Of a stretch of 64,000 nucleotides of DNA, positions 43,430-53,375 are shown one piece after another (the first letter of the stretch is position 1; the number at the start of each line of letters is the position of its first letter). Location: the NCBI GenBank assembly GCA_965229305.1, contig CBDDIZ010000021.1, positions 79,963 to 143,962 of the forward strand. Reading direction: 5' to 3'. The position numbers were made by a program, and so were the translations under genes. This DNA comes from JALHNI01 sp965229305 (GTDB lineage: Bacteria > Acidobacteriota > Terriglobia > Bryobacterales > Bryobacteraceae). Under the pieces are notes generated by a model, which did not search any database, had not been told where the DNA came from, and was given only the letters and a program-made list of their open reading frames with translations.

Positions 43430-44710
43430 ATGGAAAGCGAGATGCGCGTCGACCTCGCTTTCGGCAAAACCGGACTGCCGCTTACCCTTCCCTCCGGCTA
43501 CAACTACCAACTCCTCGAAGCCCGCTCCGCCCAGCCTGTGCCAGATGCGGTGGCGGCCCTCGAGCACGCCCTCGATCACCCGATCGAGTCGCTGGGCCTG
43601 ACTGACTTGGCCCGCGGCAAGAACACGGCCGCCATTTCCGTTTGCGACATCACGCGCCCGGCGCCCAACCGGCTCACCTTGCCCCTGGTGCTGAAGCGCC
43701 TGGAGGCCGGCGGCATTCCGAAGTCCGGCATTCGCATCTGCATCGCCACCGGCTTGCACCGGATCGCCACCGAAGCCGAGCTCGACGAGATCCTCGGGCC
43801 GGAGATCGCCCGCACTTATCAGATCGTCAATCACAACGCGAAGCACTTGTCGGATCACGTTTATTTAGGCGACACGCCGTCAGGCACGCCCGTGTTGATT
43901 CAACGGGAGTTCGTCGAAGCCGACCTGCACATCACGCTCGGCTTCATCGAGCCGCACCTGATGCTCGGCTTCTCGGGCGGCCGCAAGCTGATCGCCCCTG
44001 GCCTCGCCGCGCAGGAGACGATCAAGGTGATTCACTCGCCCAAGTTCATGCGCGACCCGCGCGCGGTGGAAGGCTCCATCGCCGACAATCCGCTGCATCA
44101 GGAATTGCTCGCCGTCGCCCGGCTCGCCCGGCACGACTTCCTGCTCGACGTCGCCCTCACGCGCGACCGTCAGGTGGCGCAAGTCTTCGCCGGCCATCCC
44201 GAAAAGGCGCATGCCCAGGGCATGGACTTCGTCGCCAAAGTGATGCTCGAAAAGCTGCCCGAGCCGGTGGACGCCGTCATCACCACGTGCGCCGGCTACC
44301 CGCTTGACCTGACCTTCTACCAGGCCGTCAAAGGCATCACCGCCGCTTCGCACATCGTGAAGCCGGGCGGCCGGATTCTGGTTTGCGCCTCCTGCGACGA
44401 GGGTCCCGGCGCTCCCGAATTCACGAAAATGCTGCAGGAGAATCCGTCGGATCACGAATTCCTCGCGAAAATCAAGGACGCGCCGGTGACCGTCGATCAG
44501 TGGCAGCTCGAAAAGCTGGCGCTCGTCAGCACGCGCTTCAACGTCTTTTTCTACGTGCCAGGCGTGTCGCAAGAGTATTACTCGTCGCTCTGGGGCAAGG
44601 CCTTCCCCACCCTGCCCGAAGCCGTCAACGCCTTCCTCAACGGCCTGTCGCCCGATGCCCGTATCGCCGTCATTCCCGAGGGTCCGTACGTGCTCGCCCG
44701 CGCGGCGTAA
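43430..44710 (+). CDS. nickel-dependent lactate racemase-like protein (LarA family)
   Basis: About 426 residues from ATG 43430; ATG 43442, giving MRVDLAFGK, is an equally good start. LarA-type motifs: VCDITRPAPN (Arg/Asp, about 72), CIATGLHRIATEAELDEILG (about 107), the LGFIEPHLMLGFSGGRKLIA segment containing the Lys that carries the pincer cofactor in LarA, then the His of VIHSPKFM. The C-terminal domain has TTCAGYPLDLTFYQAVKGIT. Family members epimerise 2-hydroxy acids. The cofactor-making larB, larC and larE genes are not in the window, so activity depends on genes elsewhere. Confidence 0.88.
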   Translation: MESEMRVDLAFGKTGLPLTLPSGYNYQLLEARSAQPVPDAVAALEHALDHPIESLGLTDLARGKNTAAISVCDITRPAPNRLTLPLVLKRLEAGGIPKSGIRICIATGLHRIATEAELDEILGPEIARTYQIVNHNAKHLSDHVYLGDTPSGTPVLIQREFVEADLHITLGFIEPHLMLGFSGGRKLIAPGLAAQETIKVIHSPKFMRDPRAVEGSIADNPLHQELLAVARLARHDFLLDVALTRDRQVAQVFAGHPEKAHAQGMDFVAKVMLEKLPEPVDAVITTCAGYPLDLTFYQAVKGITAASHIVKPGGRILVCASCDEGPGAPEFTKMLQENPSDHEFLAKIKDAPVTVDQWQLEKLALVSTRFNVFFYVPGVSQEYYSSLWGKAFPTLPEAVNAFLNGLSPDARIAVIPEGPYVLARAA

Positions 44711-44714
44711 AGCC

Positions 44715-46064
44715 ATGCCGCAGGACCTCGGCCCGCTCCTTGAACTGCTGCGCATTCCCAGCATCAGCACATTGCCGGAGTATGCGGGTGAGGTGCGGCG
44801 GTGCGCCGAGGCGATCGCGGCCTTGCTCCGTCGGGCCGGACTCGAGCAGGTGGAACTGCTAGAGAAGCCGGGCAGCCATCCGCTCGTGTACGGCGAGTGG
44901 CTCCATGCCCTTGGCGCTCCCACGCTCCTCCTCTACGGTCATTACGACGTGCAACCGCCGGACCCGCTCGCCGAATGGACCACGCCGCCGTTCGAACCCA
45001 CCATTCGCGGCGATCATCTTTACGCCCGCGGCGTGGCCGACGACAAGGGGCTGCTCCTGATTCTGATCCACGCCGTGGAGCGGCTGCTGGCCGCGGGCGA
45101 ACTGCGCGTCAATGTCCGCTTCCTGATCGAAGGCGAAGAGGAAAGCTCCGGGGATCATCTCTCCGAATATGTCCGCTCGCACCCGGACCGCCTCGCCGGC
45201 CTGGACGCAGCCGTCATCAGCGACACCGAGATGTTCGCGCCCGAATTGCCGACCATTTGCGTGGGATTGCGCGGAATTCTTTACGGCGAGATACACGTGG
45301 AAGGCGCGCGGCAGGACCTCCATTCGGGTGTCTACGGGGGCGCCGCGCCCAACGCCGCGCATGCCCTCGCAAGCGTCCTGGCGGCTCTCAAAGGCGCCGA
45401 CGAACGGATCAATATCGCTGGCTTCACCGATGCCGTCCTGCCGCCCACGCCCGAAGAGCGCGCGGCCTGGGCGCGGTTGCCTTTCGACGAAAGGGCTTAT
45501 CGCGAAGGCGAAATGGGCGCCACCGCCTTGGTGGGCGAGGCAGGCTATCCGCTCTTTGAACGGCTCTGGGCCCGCCCGACGTTCGAGGTCCACGGCCTCT
45601 CGAGCGGCTTTACCGGCACCGGCGCCAAGACCGTCATCCCCGCGCGAGCCATGGCCAAAGTGAGCTTTCGGCTGGTGCCCAATCAGGATCCGGAGCAATT
45701 GCTGCCGGCGATCCAGCAGGCCGTCGCCAAGGCGGCACCCCCGGGAACCCGGGCCGAGTTCCGGCTGATTTCGTCCGCGCCGGCGTCGGTAGTCGACCCG
45801 GCCAATCCCTTCGTGCAGGCGGCGGCAATAGCGATGACAGAGGTCTTCGGCGCGCCCACGGTCTTCACCCGATCGGGCGGCAGCATCCCGGTGGTCGCGC
45901 TGCTGGCGGAGCAGTTAGGAATCCCATCGGTCCTGATGGGCTTCGGCCTGCCCGACGACAATCTGCATGCGCCCAACGAGCGGCTCTACCTGCCCAACTT
46001 CCACCGCGGCATCGACGCCGTCGCGAAGTTCCTCACGAGTTTGAATTCGCCAAAAAATAATTGA
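44715..46064 (+). CDS. M20-family metallopeptidase (dipeptidase)
   Basis: 449 residues from ATG 44715, four bases after the LarA-like stop. Di-zinc ligands are visible: His and Asp in LLYGHYDVQPPDP (about 78), the bridging Asp in ARGVADDKGLL, the Glu pair in LIEGEEESSGD (about 145), Asp in VISDTEMFAPE and the last His in DDNLHAPNERLYLPNF (about 425). The lid/dimerisation domain lies between. It resembles the carnosinase/PepV-like dipeptidase branch. The start is supported by position and by MPQDLGPLLELLRIPSIST, typical of the family opening. Confidence 0.93.
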   Translation: MPQDLGPLLELLRIPSISTLPEYAGEVRRCAEAIAALLRRAGLEQVELLEKPGSHPLVYGEWLHALGAPTLLLYGHYDVQPPDPLAEWTTPPFEPTIRGDHLYARGVADDKGLLLILIHAVERLLAAGELRVNVRFLIEGEEESSGDHLSEYVRSHPDRLAGLDAAVISDTEMFAPELPTICVGLRGILYGEIHVEGARQDLHSGVYGGAAPNAAHALASVLAALKGADERINIAGFTDAVLPPTPEERAAWARLPFDERAYREGEMGATALVGEAGYPLFERLWARPTFEVHGLSSGFTGTGAKTVIPARAMAKVSFRLVPNQDPEQLLPAIQQAVAKAAPPGTRAEFRLISSAPASVVDPANPFVQAAAIAMTEVFGAPTVFTRSGGSIPVVALLAEQLGIPSVLMGFGLPDDNLHAPNERLYLPNFHRGIDAVAKFLTSLNSPKNN

Positions 46065-46576
46065 GATTTTTCGCCCCGGAAACACACTTATTAGTGAACG
46101 TGTTACCGCTATTCCTTCTCTTCCGGGCAATTGACTGGGTGCGGCACCAGCTTCGGTTCCAGCGCCAAAAGCCGCGCAGCCGCGTCCTCGGACGGCGCGC
46201 CGAAGACCTCACGCATCGCTACCTCCAGCGTCAGGGCTACCGCATCGTCGCGCGCAATTTCATGCCGCGCGGCGGCCACGGTGAGCTCGACCTGGTGGCC
46301 TGGCATGGCGATCGCCTGGTGGTGGTGGAAGTGAAAAGCCGCCAGAGCGACGAGTTCGGCACGCCCGATCGCGCGCTCGACGAGAGCAAACGCCGGGCCA
46401 TGTTCCGCGTCGCCCGCGAGTTCGCGCGCCGCGCCGAAGTGCCCTGGGAACGCGTCCGCTTTGACCTGGTGAGCGTCATCTTCCGGCCGCGCGTCCGCAA
46501 CCGTCCGTTGCTCGAACATCAGCGCGACATCTTCCCCGTCCTCTTCACCGAGGGCCAATTGCGCGGCACGCTATAA
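46061..46576 (+). CDS. YraN/UPF0102 nuclease-like protein
   Basis: About 171 residues from TTG 46061, whose TTGA overlaps the peptidase stop; GTG 46091 or 46097 are alternatives. The UPF0102 Holliday-junction-resolvase-like fold is clear: LGRRAEDLTHRYLQRQGYRI, VARNFMPRGGHGELDLVAW (Glu-Asp of the nuclease site), LVVVEVKSRQSDEFG (E-x-K), then the helix MFRVAREFARR and VRFDLVSVIF. It has an N-terminal extension longer than usual. The cellular role is not established. Confidence 0.88.
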   Translation: MRFFAPETHLLVNVLPLFLLFRAIDWVRHQLRFQRQKPRSRVLGRRAEDLTHRYLQRQGYRIVARNFMPRGGHGELDLVAWHGDRLVVVEVKSRQSDEFGTPDRALDESKRRAMFRVAREFARRAEVPWERVRFDLVSVIFRPRVRNRPLLEHQRDIFPVLFTEGQLRGTL

Positions 46577-46577
46577 T
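46572..46577 (+). promoter_or_regulatory. possible -10 box directly upstream of galT
   Basis: TATAAT lies six bases before the TTG start at 46584, so transcription would begin at or near the start codon and give a leaderless mRNA. No good -35 box is seen, and no ribosome site is present between the genes. Confidence 0.35.
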
Positions 46578-46583
46578 TTCTGC

Positions 46584-47585
46584 TTGCAGGAATTCCGTAA
46601 AGACCCCATCACCGGCCGTTGGGTGATCATCTCGACCGAGCGGGCTCGTCGGCCGCATGCCTTTTCCCGGGAGCCGAGTCTGCCGGCGCACCCCGCCCCC
46701 TCGCCGTTTGTCGTCGGGCAGGAGGCGCAAACGCAGCCCGAACTGCTCGCCTATCATCACGGACCCCACGGCGCCTGGAGCCTGCGCGTCGTTCCCAATC
46801 GCTTCCCTGCCCTGCGCGTGGAAGGCATCCCCGAACATAGCGGCGAAGGCATGTACGACCGCATGAGCGGCATCGGCGCCCACGAAGTCATCATCGAAAC
46901 ACCCGACCCCGACGTCTCGCTCGCCGACCTGCCCGAATCCCGCATCGCCGACCTGTTCTGGGCCTTCCGCGACCGCGTCAACGACCTCAAACGCGACATC
47001 CGCCTCCGCTACATGGTGCTCTTCAAGAACCACGGCGAAGGCGCCGGCGCCACCATCGCCCACTCGCACTCCCAACTAATCGCCCTGCCCGTGGTGCCGC
47101 GCATCAGCGAAGAAGAGATTGCCGGCAGCCGCCGCTACTTCGAGTACCGCCAGCGTTGCCTTTTCTGCGACATGCTGAAGCAGGAGTTACAGACGCAATC
47201 GCGCTTGGTCACCAGTAACGAAGGCTTCGTCGCTCTCACACCGTATGCCTCCCGTTTTCCGTTTGAATGCTGGGTGCTGCCTCGCCGTCATGCGTCGCAC
47301 TTCGAAGCCGTAACGGACCACGAGGTGCGGCAATTAGCCGGCACGATGAAGCAGGTGCTGCAGCGGCTCGATAAGACGTTGGAGAAGCCGGCGTATAACT
47401 TCGTGATTCACGGCGCGCCGGTGCAGGAGTCCCCGCTCGAGCACTATCACTGGCACATCGAAATCATCCCGCGCGTGGTGCGGATGGCGGGTTTCGAATG
47501 GTCCACCGGGATCTACATCAACCCGACAGCCCCGGAAGAAGCAGCCGCCTATCTGCGCGAGGCGCGCCTGGAAGCCAAGGTCTAA
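46584..47585 (+). CDS. galT: galactose-1-phosphate uridylyltransferase-like protein
   Basis: 333 residues from TTG 46584; MQEFRKDPITGRWVIISTER is the standard GalT opening. The HIT-type catalytic motif is GATIAHSHSQLIALP (about 160; nucleophile His), against HPHGQ in E. coli GalT. C-terminal ligands are in NFVIHGAPVQESPLEHYHWH. The N-terminal zinc motif C-x-x-C of classic GalT is absent: that stretch reads SLPAHPAPSPFVVGQE. A Cys pair CLFCDM appears near 192 instead. It transfers UMP between glucose-1-P and galactose-1-P in the Leloir pathway, or acts on a related sugar phosphate. Confidence 0.85.
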   Translation: MQEFRKDPITGRWVIISTERARRPHAFSREPSLPAHPAPSPFVVGQEAQTQPELLAYHHGPHGAWSLRVVPNRFPALRVEGIPEHSGEGMYDRMSGIGAHEVIIETPDPDVSLADLPESRIADLFWAFRDRVNDLKRDIRLRYMVLFKNHGEGAGATIAHSHSQLIALPVVPRISEEEIAGSRRYFEYRQRCLFCDMLKQELQTQSRLVTSNEGFVALTPYASRFPFECWVLPRRHASHFEAVTDHEVRQLAGTMKQVLQRLDKTLEKPAYNFVIHGAPVQESPLEHYHWHIEIIPRVVRMAGFEWSTGIYINPTAPEEAAAYLREARLEAKV

Positions 47586-47823
47586 CGGACTCCAAGCAGC
47601 AGCGCTCCCGCAGACTGCGTCCTTCCACCTGAATGGCGGCGACGCCATGCGTCACCCGAAACGCCATCAAGGCGCCGCGCTCGCGCAGCAATGAGTCGAG
47701 AGGCCAGTCGTTTTCAGTCAGCATTTCGCTGACGCCGCTGCGCGAGATGAGCACGGTCCAATCCTGGCCGCCGGCTCGCGCCGTCTCCAGGATCCGTTCC
47801 GCATAGCGTGCCAGACTCTCCAC
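47518..47823 (-). CDS. hypothetical protein downstream of the amidase
   Basis: 101 residues from GTG 47823, 28 bases after the amidase stop. It reads ESLARYAERILETARAGGQD, WTVLISRSGVSEMLTENDWP, then RERGALMAFRVTHGVAAIQV. Codon use looks coding, with G/C at third positions as in its neighbours. The last part overlaps the end of galT on the other strand by 68 bases. Family not recognised. It may be the third gene of the amidase operon. Confidence 0.5.
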   Translation of the reverse strand: MESLARYAERILETARAGGQDWTVLISRSGVSEMLTENDWPLDSLLRERGALMAFRVTHGVAAIQVEGRSLRERCCLESVRPWLPGAPRADRRLLLPGLSG

Positions 47824-47851
47824 CAGAATCTCTTCGGCGCGCGGCGCGAAA

Positions 47852-49276
47852 CTATGACCCTTCGGCGAGCGCAGGCTGGCGGCGATGCCAGTCCGTCGCC
47901 GCCTGATAAGCGTGCCCGACGCGGAACAACGTCGCTTCGTCGAACCACTTGGCGCAGAACTGGATGCCTAAGGGCAGCCGCGGTTCACCGGCCGTCATGC
48001 CGCACGGCAGCACCAGGGCCGGAATGCCGGTGATGTTGGCCAGGTTCGACGTATCGGGCCGCGGCACGCGCGGCGTCTTGGGTGGAGCGTCCGTTCCCAC
48101 GATTTCGTCTTCGAGCAACGGGGCCGCGTTACCTGCCGGCAGCATCAGTACGTCGCACTCGGACCAGACAGCCCGCAGGCGCTCGATCATCATCGTGCGT
48201 GCCCGCAGCGCGCGCAGATAGTCGACGGCCGAATAAAACGTACCCGCCTCCAAACGTTCCCGCACCAGTTCGTCGAACAGCTCCGGCTTCTCTCTTAGGC
48301 GCTCCTCGTGATACGCCGCGCATTCGGACCCCAGGATCACCGACGAGATCGGCCCGCACATTGACGCACCCGTCACGCGCACCTCGCTCACCACGGCCCC
48401 CAGCCCGCGCAGCACATCGAGCGCCGCCATCAGCGCGCGCTCCGTTTCCGGCTGCACGTGCTCGAAGAAGTGCTCGCGCGCCACGCCGATTCGCAAGCCG
48501 CGCAAGGAGCCTTGGAGTGCCCGCGTGTAGTCCGGCACCGGTGACCCCGACGAAGTGGCATCGCGCGCGTCGGCGCCCGCCACCGCCTGCAGCATCAGGG
48601 CGACATCGGCCACGCTGCGAGCCATTGGGCCCACATGATCCAGCGTCCAACTAAGCGTCGTCACGCCCTGGCGGCTGACGCGGCCATAGGTCGGCTTCAA
48701 ACCCACCACGCCGCAGCTCTTGGCGGGCCCCCGAATCGACCCGCCGGTGTCGCTCCCGAGCGTCAGCGGCACCATGCGGGCCGCCAGCGCCGCACCCGAC
48801 CCACTCGACGAGCCCGAAGGCGAATAACGCAAGTCCCAGGGATTGCGCGCTGGCGCCACCAAGCCGCGCTGACCGCTGCCCATGGCGAACTCGAGCAAAT
48901 TCAGCTTGCCCAACAGAATCGCCCCGGCTTGTTTCAAACGTTCGACGACGGTTGCGTCGTCCGCCGGCACGGACTCGGCGGTCACTCGGGAGCCGTTCGT
49001 CGTGCGGATGCCGGCCGTCGCGATCAGGTCTTTGGGCGCGTAGGGGATGCCGTGCAGGGGGCCGCGCCAGCGCCCGGCGGCGATCTCCCGCTCGGCGGTC
49101 CGCGCGGCGGCCAGCGCCGGCTCCGGCGTCACCGTCAGGAACGCTTGCACCTGCGGATTCAGCCTCTCGATCTGCTGCAGACAGGCCTGCACGAGTTCCA
49201 CCGGTGACACCTGGCGCGCCTTCAAGAGCGGCGCCAGTTCGGTCACCGTCAGCGACCGCAGTTCAGAAGCGGTCAT
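47852..49276 (-). CDS. amidase signature family enzyme
   Basis: 474 residues. The Ser-cisSer-Lys triad is visible: Lys in GIPYAPKDLIATAG (about 81), cis-Ser in RYSPSGSSSGSGAALAA (about 155) and nucleophile Ser in LTLGSDTGGSIRGPAKSCG (about 179). GatA/AtzE-like layout continues with VGLKPTYGRVSRQGV and FDELVRERLEAGTF. It hydrolyses an amide of unknown identity. Its first 14 bases overlap the upstream GatC-like gene, suggesting the two work as a pair. It has no export signal of its own. Confidence 0.92.
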   Translation of the reverse strand: MTASELRSLTVTELAPLLKARQVSPVELVQACLQQIERLNPQVQAFLTVTPEPALAAARTAEREIAAGRWRGPLHGIPYAPKDLIATAGIRTTNGSRVTAESVPADDATVVERLKQAGAILLGKLNLLEFAMGSGQRGLVAPARNPWDLRYSPSGSSSGSGAALAARMVPLTLGSDTGGSIRGPAKSCGVVGLKPTYGRVSRQGVTTLSWTLDHVGPMARSVADVALMLQAVAGADARDATSSGSPVPDYTRALQGSLRGLRIGVAREHFFEHVQPETERALMAALDVLRGLGAVVSEVRVTGASMCGPISSVILGSECAAYHEERLREKPELFDELVRERLEAGTFYSAVDYLRALRARTMMIERLRAVWSECDVLMLPAGNAAPLLEDEIVGTDAPPKTPRVPRPDTSNLANITGIPALVLPCGMTAGEPRLPLGIQFCAKWFDEATLFRVGHAYQAATDWHRRQPALAEGS

Positions 49277-49514
49277 GGGGCTCCACCGAATCTGGAATCG
49301 AGATTTCGCGCAGCCTGCGCAGCTGCGCCCAGCGCTGTTCCAGCACGGGCTTTAGCCGCGTCAAGCGGTTGTCGCTCACCGGGAAGCCGTGTACCGCGGC
49401 TGTTTTTTGGAACTCGTCAAGCGTCTGCGCGGCCCCCGGAGTTGCGGCTCCCGCCGCCGTCAACGCTTGCAGCAGTAAGCGTCGATTGTATCGATTTTCG
49501 GCGTTTTTCGGCAT
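49263..49514 (-). CDS. GatC/AtzG-like small protein with an N-terminal export-type signal
   Basis: 83 residues. The N-terminal MPKNAENRYNRRLLLQALTA has a twin-arginine-like RR followed by a short Ala-rich hydrophobic stretch ending GAAQTLDEF. The rest follows the GatC/AtzG pattern: AAVHGFPVSDNRLTRLKPVL, then QLRRLREISIPDSVEPHDRF, matching the conserved end ...L..EP...F. GatC stabilises GatA in the amidotransferase and AtzG pairs with AtzE. It overlaps the amidase start by 14 bases, which supports a subunit role. An exported GatC-like protein beside a signal-less amidase is odd. Confidence 0.65.
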   Translation of the reverse strand: MPKNAENRYNRRLLLQALTAAGAATPGAAQTLDEFQKTAAVHGFPVSDNRLTRLKPVLEQRWAQLRRLREISIPDSVEPHDRF

Positions 49515-49581
49515 TTTCAGGCCACTCCCAGCGGCAAACTATCTATACTAAATTTACCGACTGTTCAGGGCCGGTCCTCAC

Positions 49582-52500
49582 ATGCTTCCATCCATTACCC
49601 GACTTGTCTCTCCACTTCTGGTTCTTTGCCTGGTCGCCTTCAGCCAGACTTCTACGACTCAACTTTCCGGTACCGTCACCGACGTCAGTGGCTCCTCCGT
49701 CCCCGGTGCGCAAGTCACCGCCACCAACGAAGCCACCGGCCTCAAATACACCCTCAACACCACCGAAGCCGGCTTGTACGCCTTCCCGTCGATTCCCGTC
49801 GGCTCTTATACGATCGACGTCGAACAGAAGGGCTTCAAGCGTTTCTCCGTCAACAAAATCGTGCTGCAGATCAATACGCCGGCCACGGTGAACGCCAAGC
49901 TCGAAGTCGGCCTGGCCTCCGAAACGATCCAGGTGGAGGCCTCGGCCGAACTGCTGCAGGCCAACAACGCCACACTCGGCAACGTGGTGGAGCACAAGGC
50001 GATTGAAGCCCTGCCGCTGAACGGCCGCAATCCGCTCAACCTCTTGATCTATGAGCCAGGCGTGGTGCAGCGCTCCGGCAACACGATCAGCGTCAACGGC
50101 TCGCGCACCGGTGCCGTCAACGTCACCATCGACGGCATTGAAGCCAACGAGAGCACCAATCCGAACCCCACCAACAACATCTTCCGGCTGAACCCCGATA
50201 ACGTGCAGGAGTTCAAAGTCACTACGTCCAACCCGTCGGCGGAGGAGGGCCGCAACTCCGGCGCCAACATCTCCGTCGCCACCCGCAGCGGCACCAATCA
50301 GTTTCATGGCACGGCCTTCGAGTTCTTCCGCAACACCGCTTTGAATGCGAACGAATTCTACGCCAAAGCCCAAGGGCTGGAGAAGCCGATCATCAAGCTG
50401 AACCAATACGGCTTCGAAGTCGGTGGACCCATCCGCAAGAACAAGACGTTCTTCTTCGGCAGTTGGCAAGGCCAGAAGGTGAACTTCGCCGACCCCGTCG
50501 ATAAGGCCTTCGGCGAAAGCGTCGACCTTTACACGCAAGTGGCCCTCACCGGCGTCTACCGCTACTTCGTCGTGGACCAGCGCACGCCCTTCAGCCTGAA
50601 CGGACAGCGCATCACGCAGAACACGCCGCTCCTGGTGAATCGGGCCACCGGCCAACTCGCCGACGGCGTCCGCGCCTGCGCCAGCCCCACGGATGCCAAC
50701 TGCGTCGCCAGCTTCAACATCGTGCAGAACGATCCGCTCGGCCGCGGCATTGATCCGTCGGTGAGGAGCGTCCTGGGCGGCTACCCGGCCCCGAATCAAT
50801 ACTCCGCCGGCGACGGCTTGAACACCGGCAACTTCGTCTGGAACTCGCCGTTCCAGATCCGCGGACCGCAATACATCGCCCGCCTCGATCACGTTATCAA
50901 CGACAAGCACAACCTCTTCGGCCGCTTCCTGGGCGCCGAGCAGAACACGCTGGGCGGCGATCCGCTCAACGGCCGTCCGCAAGTGCTGCCCGGCTACCCC
51001 GCCCGCGGCGAAGTCTTCCGCCCGGCGTACAACGTGGCCATCGGTCTCCGCAGCGTGCTGAGCCCGCGCCTGGTGAACGAGTTTACCGTCGGCTATTCGC
51101 GCTTCAACTTCCTCTTTACGCAAGGCGAAGCGAACCCGCTGTATCCCAACACGCCGCGCTTCACCTTCAACAACTCTGACGTCGACTATACGTCCACGCC
51201 TCGCACCCAGCGCGTCGTCAACACCATTCAGATCATCAACAATCTCACCTACGTCACCGGCGCGCACGTGATGAAATTCGGGGGCAACATCCGTCTCTAT
51301 CAGCACAACGACCGCCGCGGCGACGTCGGCGGCGTGGCGCTCACGCCCGCCATTTCGCTATCGCGGACCATCCGCCCGCCCTCCGGCTTCACCTTCCCCG
51401 CTGTCGCCACAGCCACCGCCCCCGGCATCGCCTCCAACGACCTCAATCGTCTGCAAGGCTTCGTCAATGACCTGCTCGGCATCCCCGCCCAGATCACGCA
51501 CAACTTTATCGGCGACCTGAAGAGCGACACCTTCCTGCCCTTCCAGGTCGGCGACGCCGTCACGCTGTGGGCGCAGGGCCAGCGCGCTAAACAGTACAAC
51601 TTCTTCGCGCAGGACGAATGGAAAGTCCGCCCCAACGTCACGCTCAGCTACGGCGTCCGTTGGGAAGTAAACCCGCCCCCCACCGAAGCCGGCGGCCGCG
51701 TCTACGTTCCGGATAAGAACGTCGACGGCAGCCAGGGCCTGGTGTCCTTCGTCAAAGCCGATCGCTGGTATAAAAACTACAATTGGGGCGCGCTGGCCCC
51801 GCGCCTCAGCATCGCTTGGGCGCCCTCCACGCGCACCGTCGTGCGCACCGGCTACACCATGGCCTTTGACCCCATCAGCACCTTTCAGGTGACGTCGGTC
51901 GCTTCGGCCGTCCCCGGCCAGGTCTTCCGCTGCACGGCCACCGTCGGGGGCACGTCGACAGCCGGCTGCGGCACCGTCCCGAACGTTCGCCTCAGCGACC
52001 TGCCCACGCAGCTTCCCGTCCCCACAGCGAAGCCCTCCTCCCAACTCTCACCCCAGCCCGCGCTGCAGGGCAACGCCCTGCCCGTCCGCATGTTTGACCC
52101 GAACATGAAGCTGCCCACCGTCCACATGTGGAACTTCACCCGTGCAGCGCGAGATGGGCCGCGGCTATGTCACGAGCCTCGGCTACGTCGGCCGCCGTGG
52201 CACCCGCCTGTATCGCAGTTGGGACGTCAACCAGATCGACTCCGCGCCGCTGCTTCCCAGCTTCCTCGCGATGCAGCGCAACGTCGGCTTGGGCGGCGGC
52301 TGCCGGCCCGATGGCACACTAGCCAATGGGTCGCCCTGCCAGGGCGCCGTCGGCGTGCCCTGGATCCAAAGCGGCATCATCACCAGCGCCTTCGCGAACT
52401 CCACGGCTTCCATTTCGGACTTGAGTCCCACGCAGAGCGCCGCCGGGAACATGGCGCTGCGCCTCGAACAGAACACGCTCGCCGGCAAGCTGCGGCCGAA

Positions 52501-53375
52501 TCAGCAATTCGCCCAGGTGCTTCTCCTCGACAATGGCGCCGACTCCATTTACCACGGTTTGCAAGCCACCCTGCGCAAGCGCTTCGATAGCGCCGGCCTG
52601 CTCTTCAGCGGCGGCTACACGCTGTCGAAGTCCCTCGACAACCTCTCGACGGATCCCGTCGCCGCCACCACCGGCGGTGGCCTCACCAGCACCGCCGCCC
52701 GCACCCCCGCCGACGGCCGCAACTATCGCAACGAGCGCGGCCGCAGCGACTTTGACCAGCGCCACGTCTTGAACGCCAGCGGCATCTACGAACTGCCTTT
52801 CGGCAAAGGCAAGCCGCTCTTCCGCGATGCCGGCCGCCCGCTCGACCTCATCGTCGGCGGCTGGAGCTTAAACGCGATCTACACCTACCAGTCCGGCGAG
52901 CCCTTCACCATTCGCTCGGGCTTCCTCACGGCCAACGGCACGGCGCAGAGCCGCGCGGCCCTCGCGCCGGGCGTCACCACGCTGCCGGAGGCCAAGTTGC
53001 AGGATAAGGCCGGCGTCATCGGCCCCGTGTTCTTCCAGGATGCGAGTGCTTTTGCTGCCCCGGCGCCCGGACAACTGGGCCTCGGCCGCAACATCTTCCA
53101 GGGACCGTCCTACTGGAACATCGACCTCGGCATTTCGAAAGGGTTCCAACTCTCCGAACGCTTCCGCCTCACGTTCCGCACCGAGATGTTCAACGCCCTG
53201 AACCACGCAAACTTCCGGAACCCGCGCGATGCTTCGGTCGGCTCCCCGGCCATCAAACTCCAATGTCTTCGCGCAAGCCTGCTGCGTCACGATGTCGACG
53301 GCGAGTTCTTCCACCACGAACCAGAACGGCGAAAGCTGGCGCGTGATTCAGCTCGCCCTCAAGCTCGCTTTCTAA
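49582..53375 (+). CDS. TonB-dependent receptor with carboxypeptidase-regulatory N-terminus; two frameshifts in this sequence
   Basis: From ATG 49582, a signal (LVSPLLVLCLVAFSQ), a CarboxypepD_reg domain (LSGTVTDVSGSSVPGAQVTA, TTEAGLYAFPSIPVGSYTID) and a plug (NGRNPLNLLIYEPGVVQRSG, VNVTIDGIEANEST) lead into a large barrel. The frame breaks at about 52138-52141: one extra C in TTCACCCGTG hides NFTVQREMGRGYVTSLGYVG. It breaks again at about 53262-53264: an extra A in ATCAAACTCC hides PAINSNVFAQ. With both repaired, about 1260 residues end RVIQLALKLAF. It is divergent from the amidase pair. It is an importer of oligosaccharide or similar ligand, by family. Confidence 0.87.
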
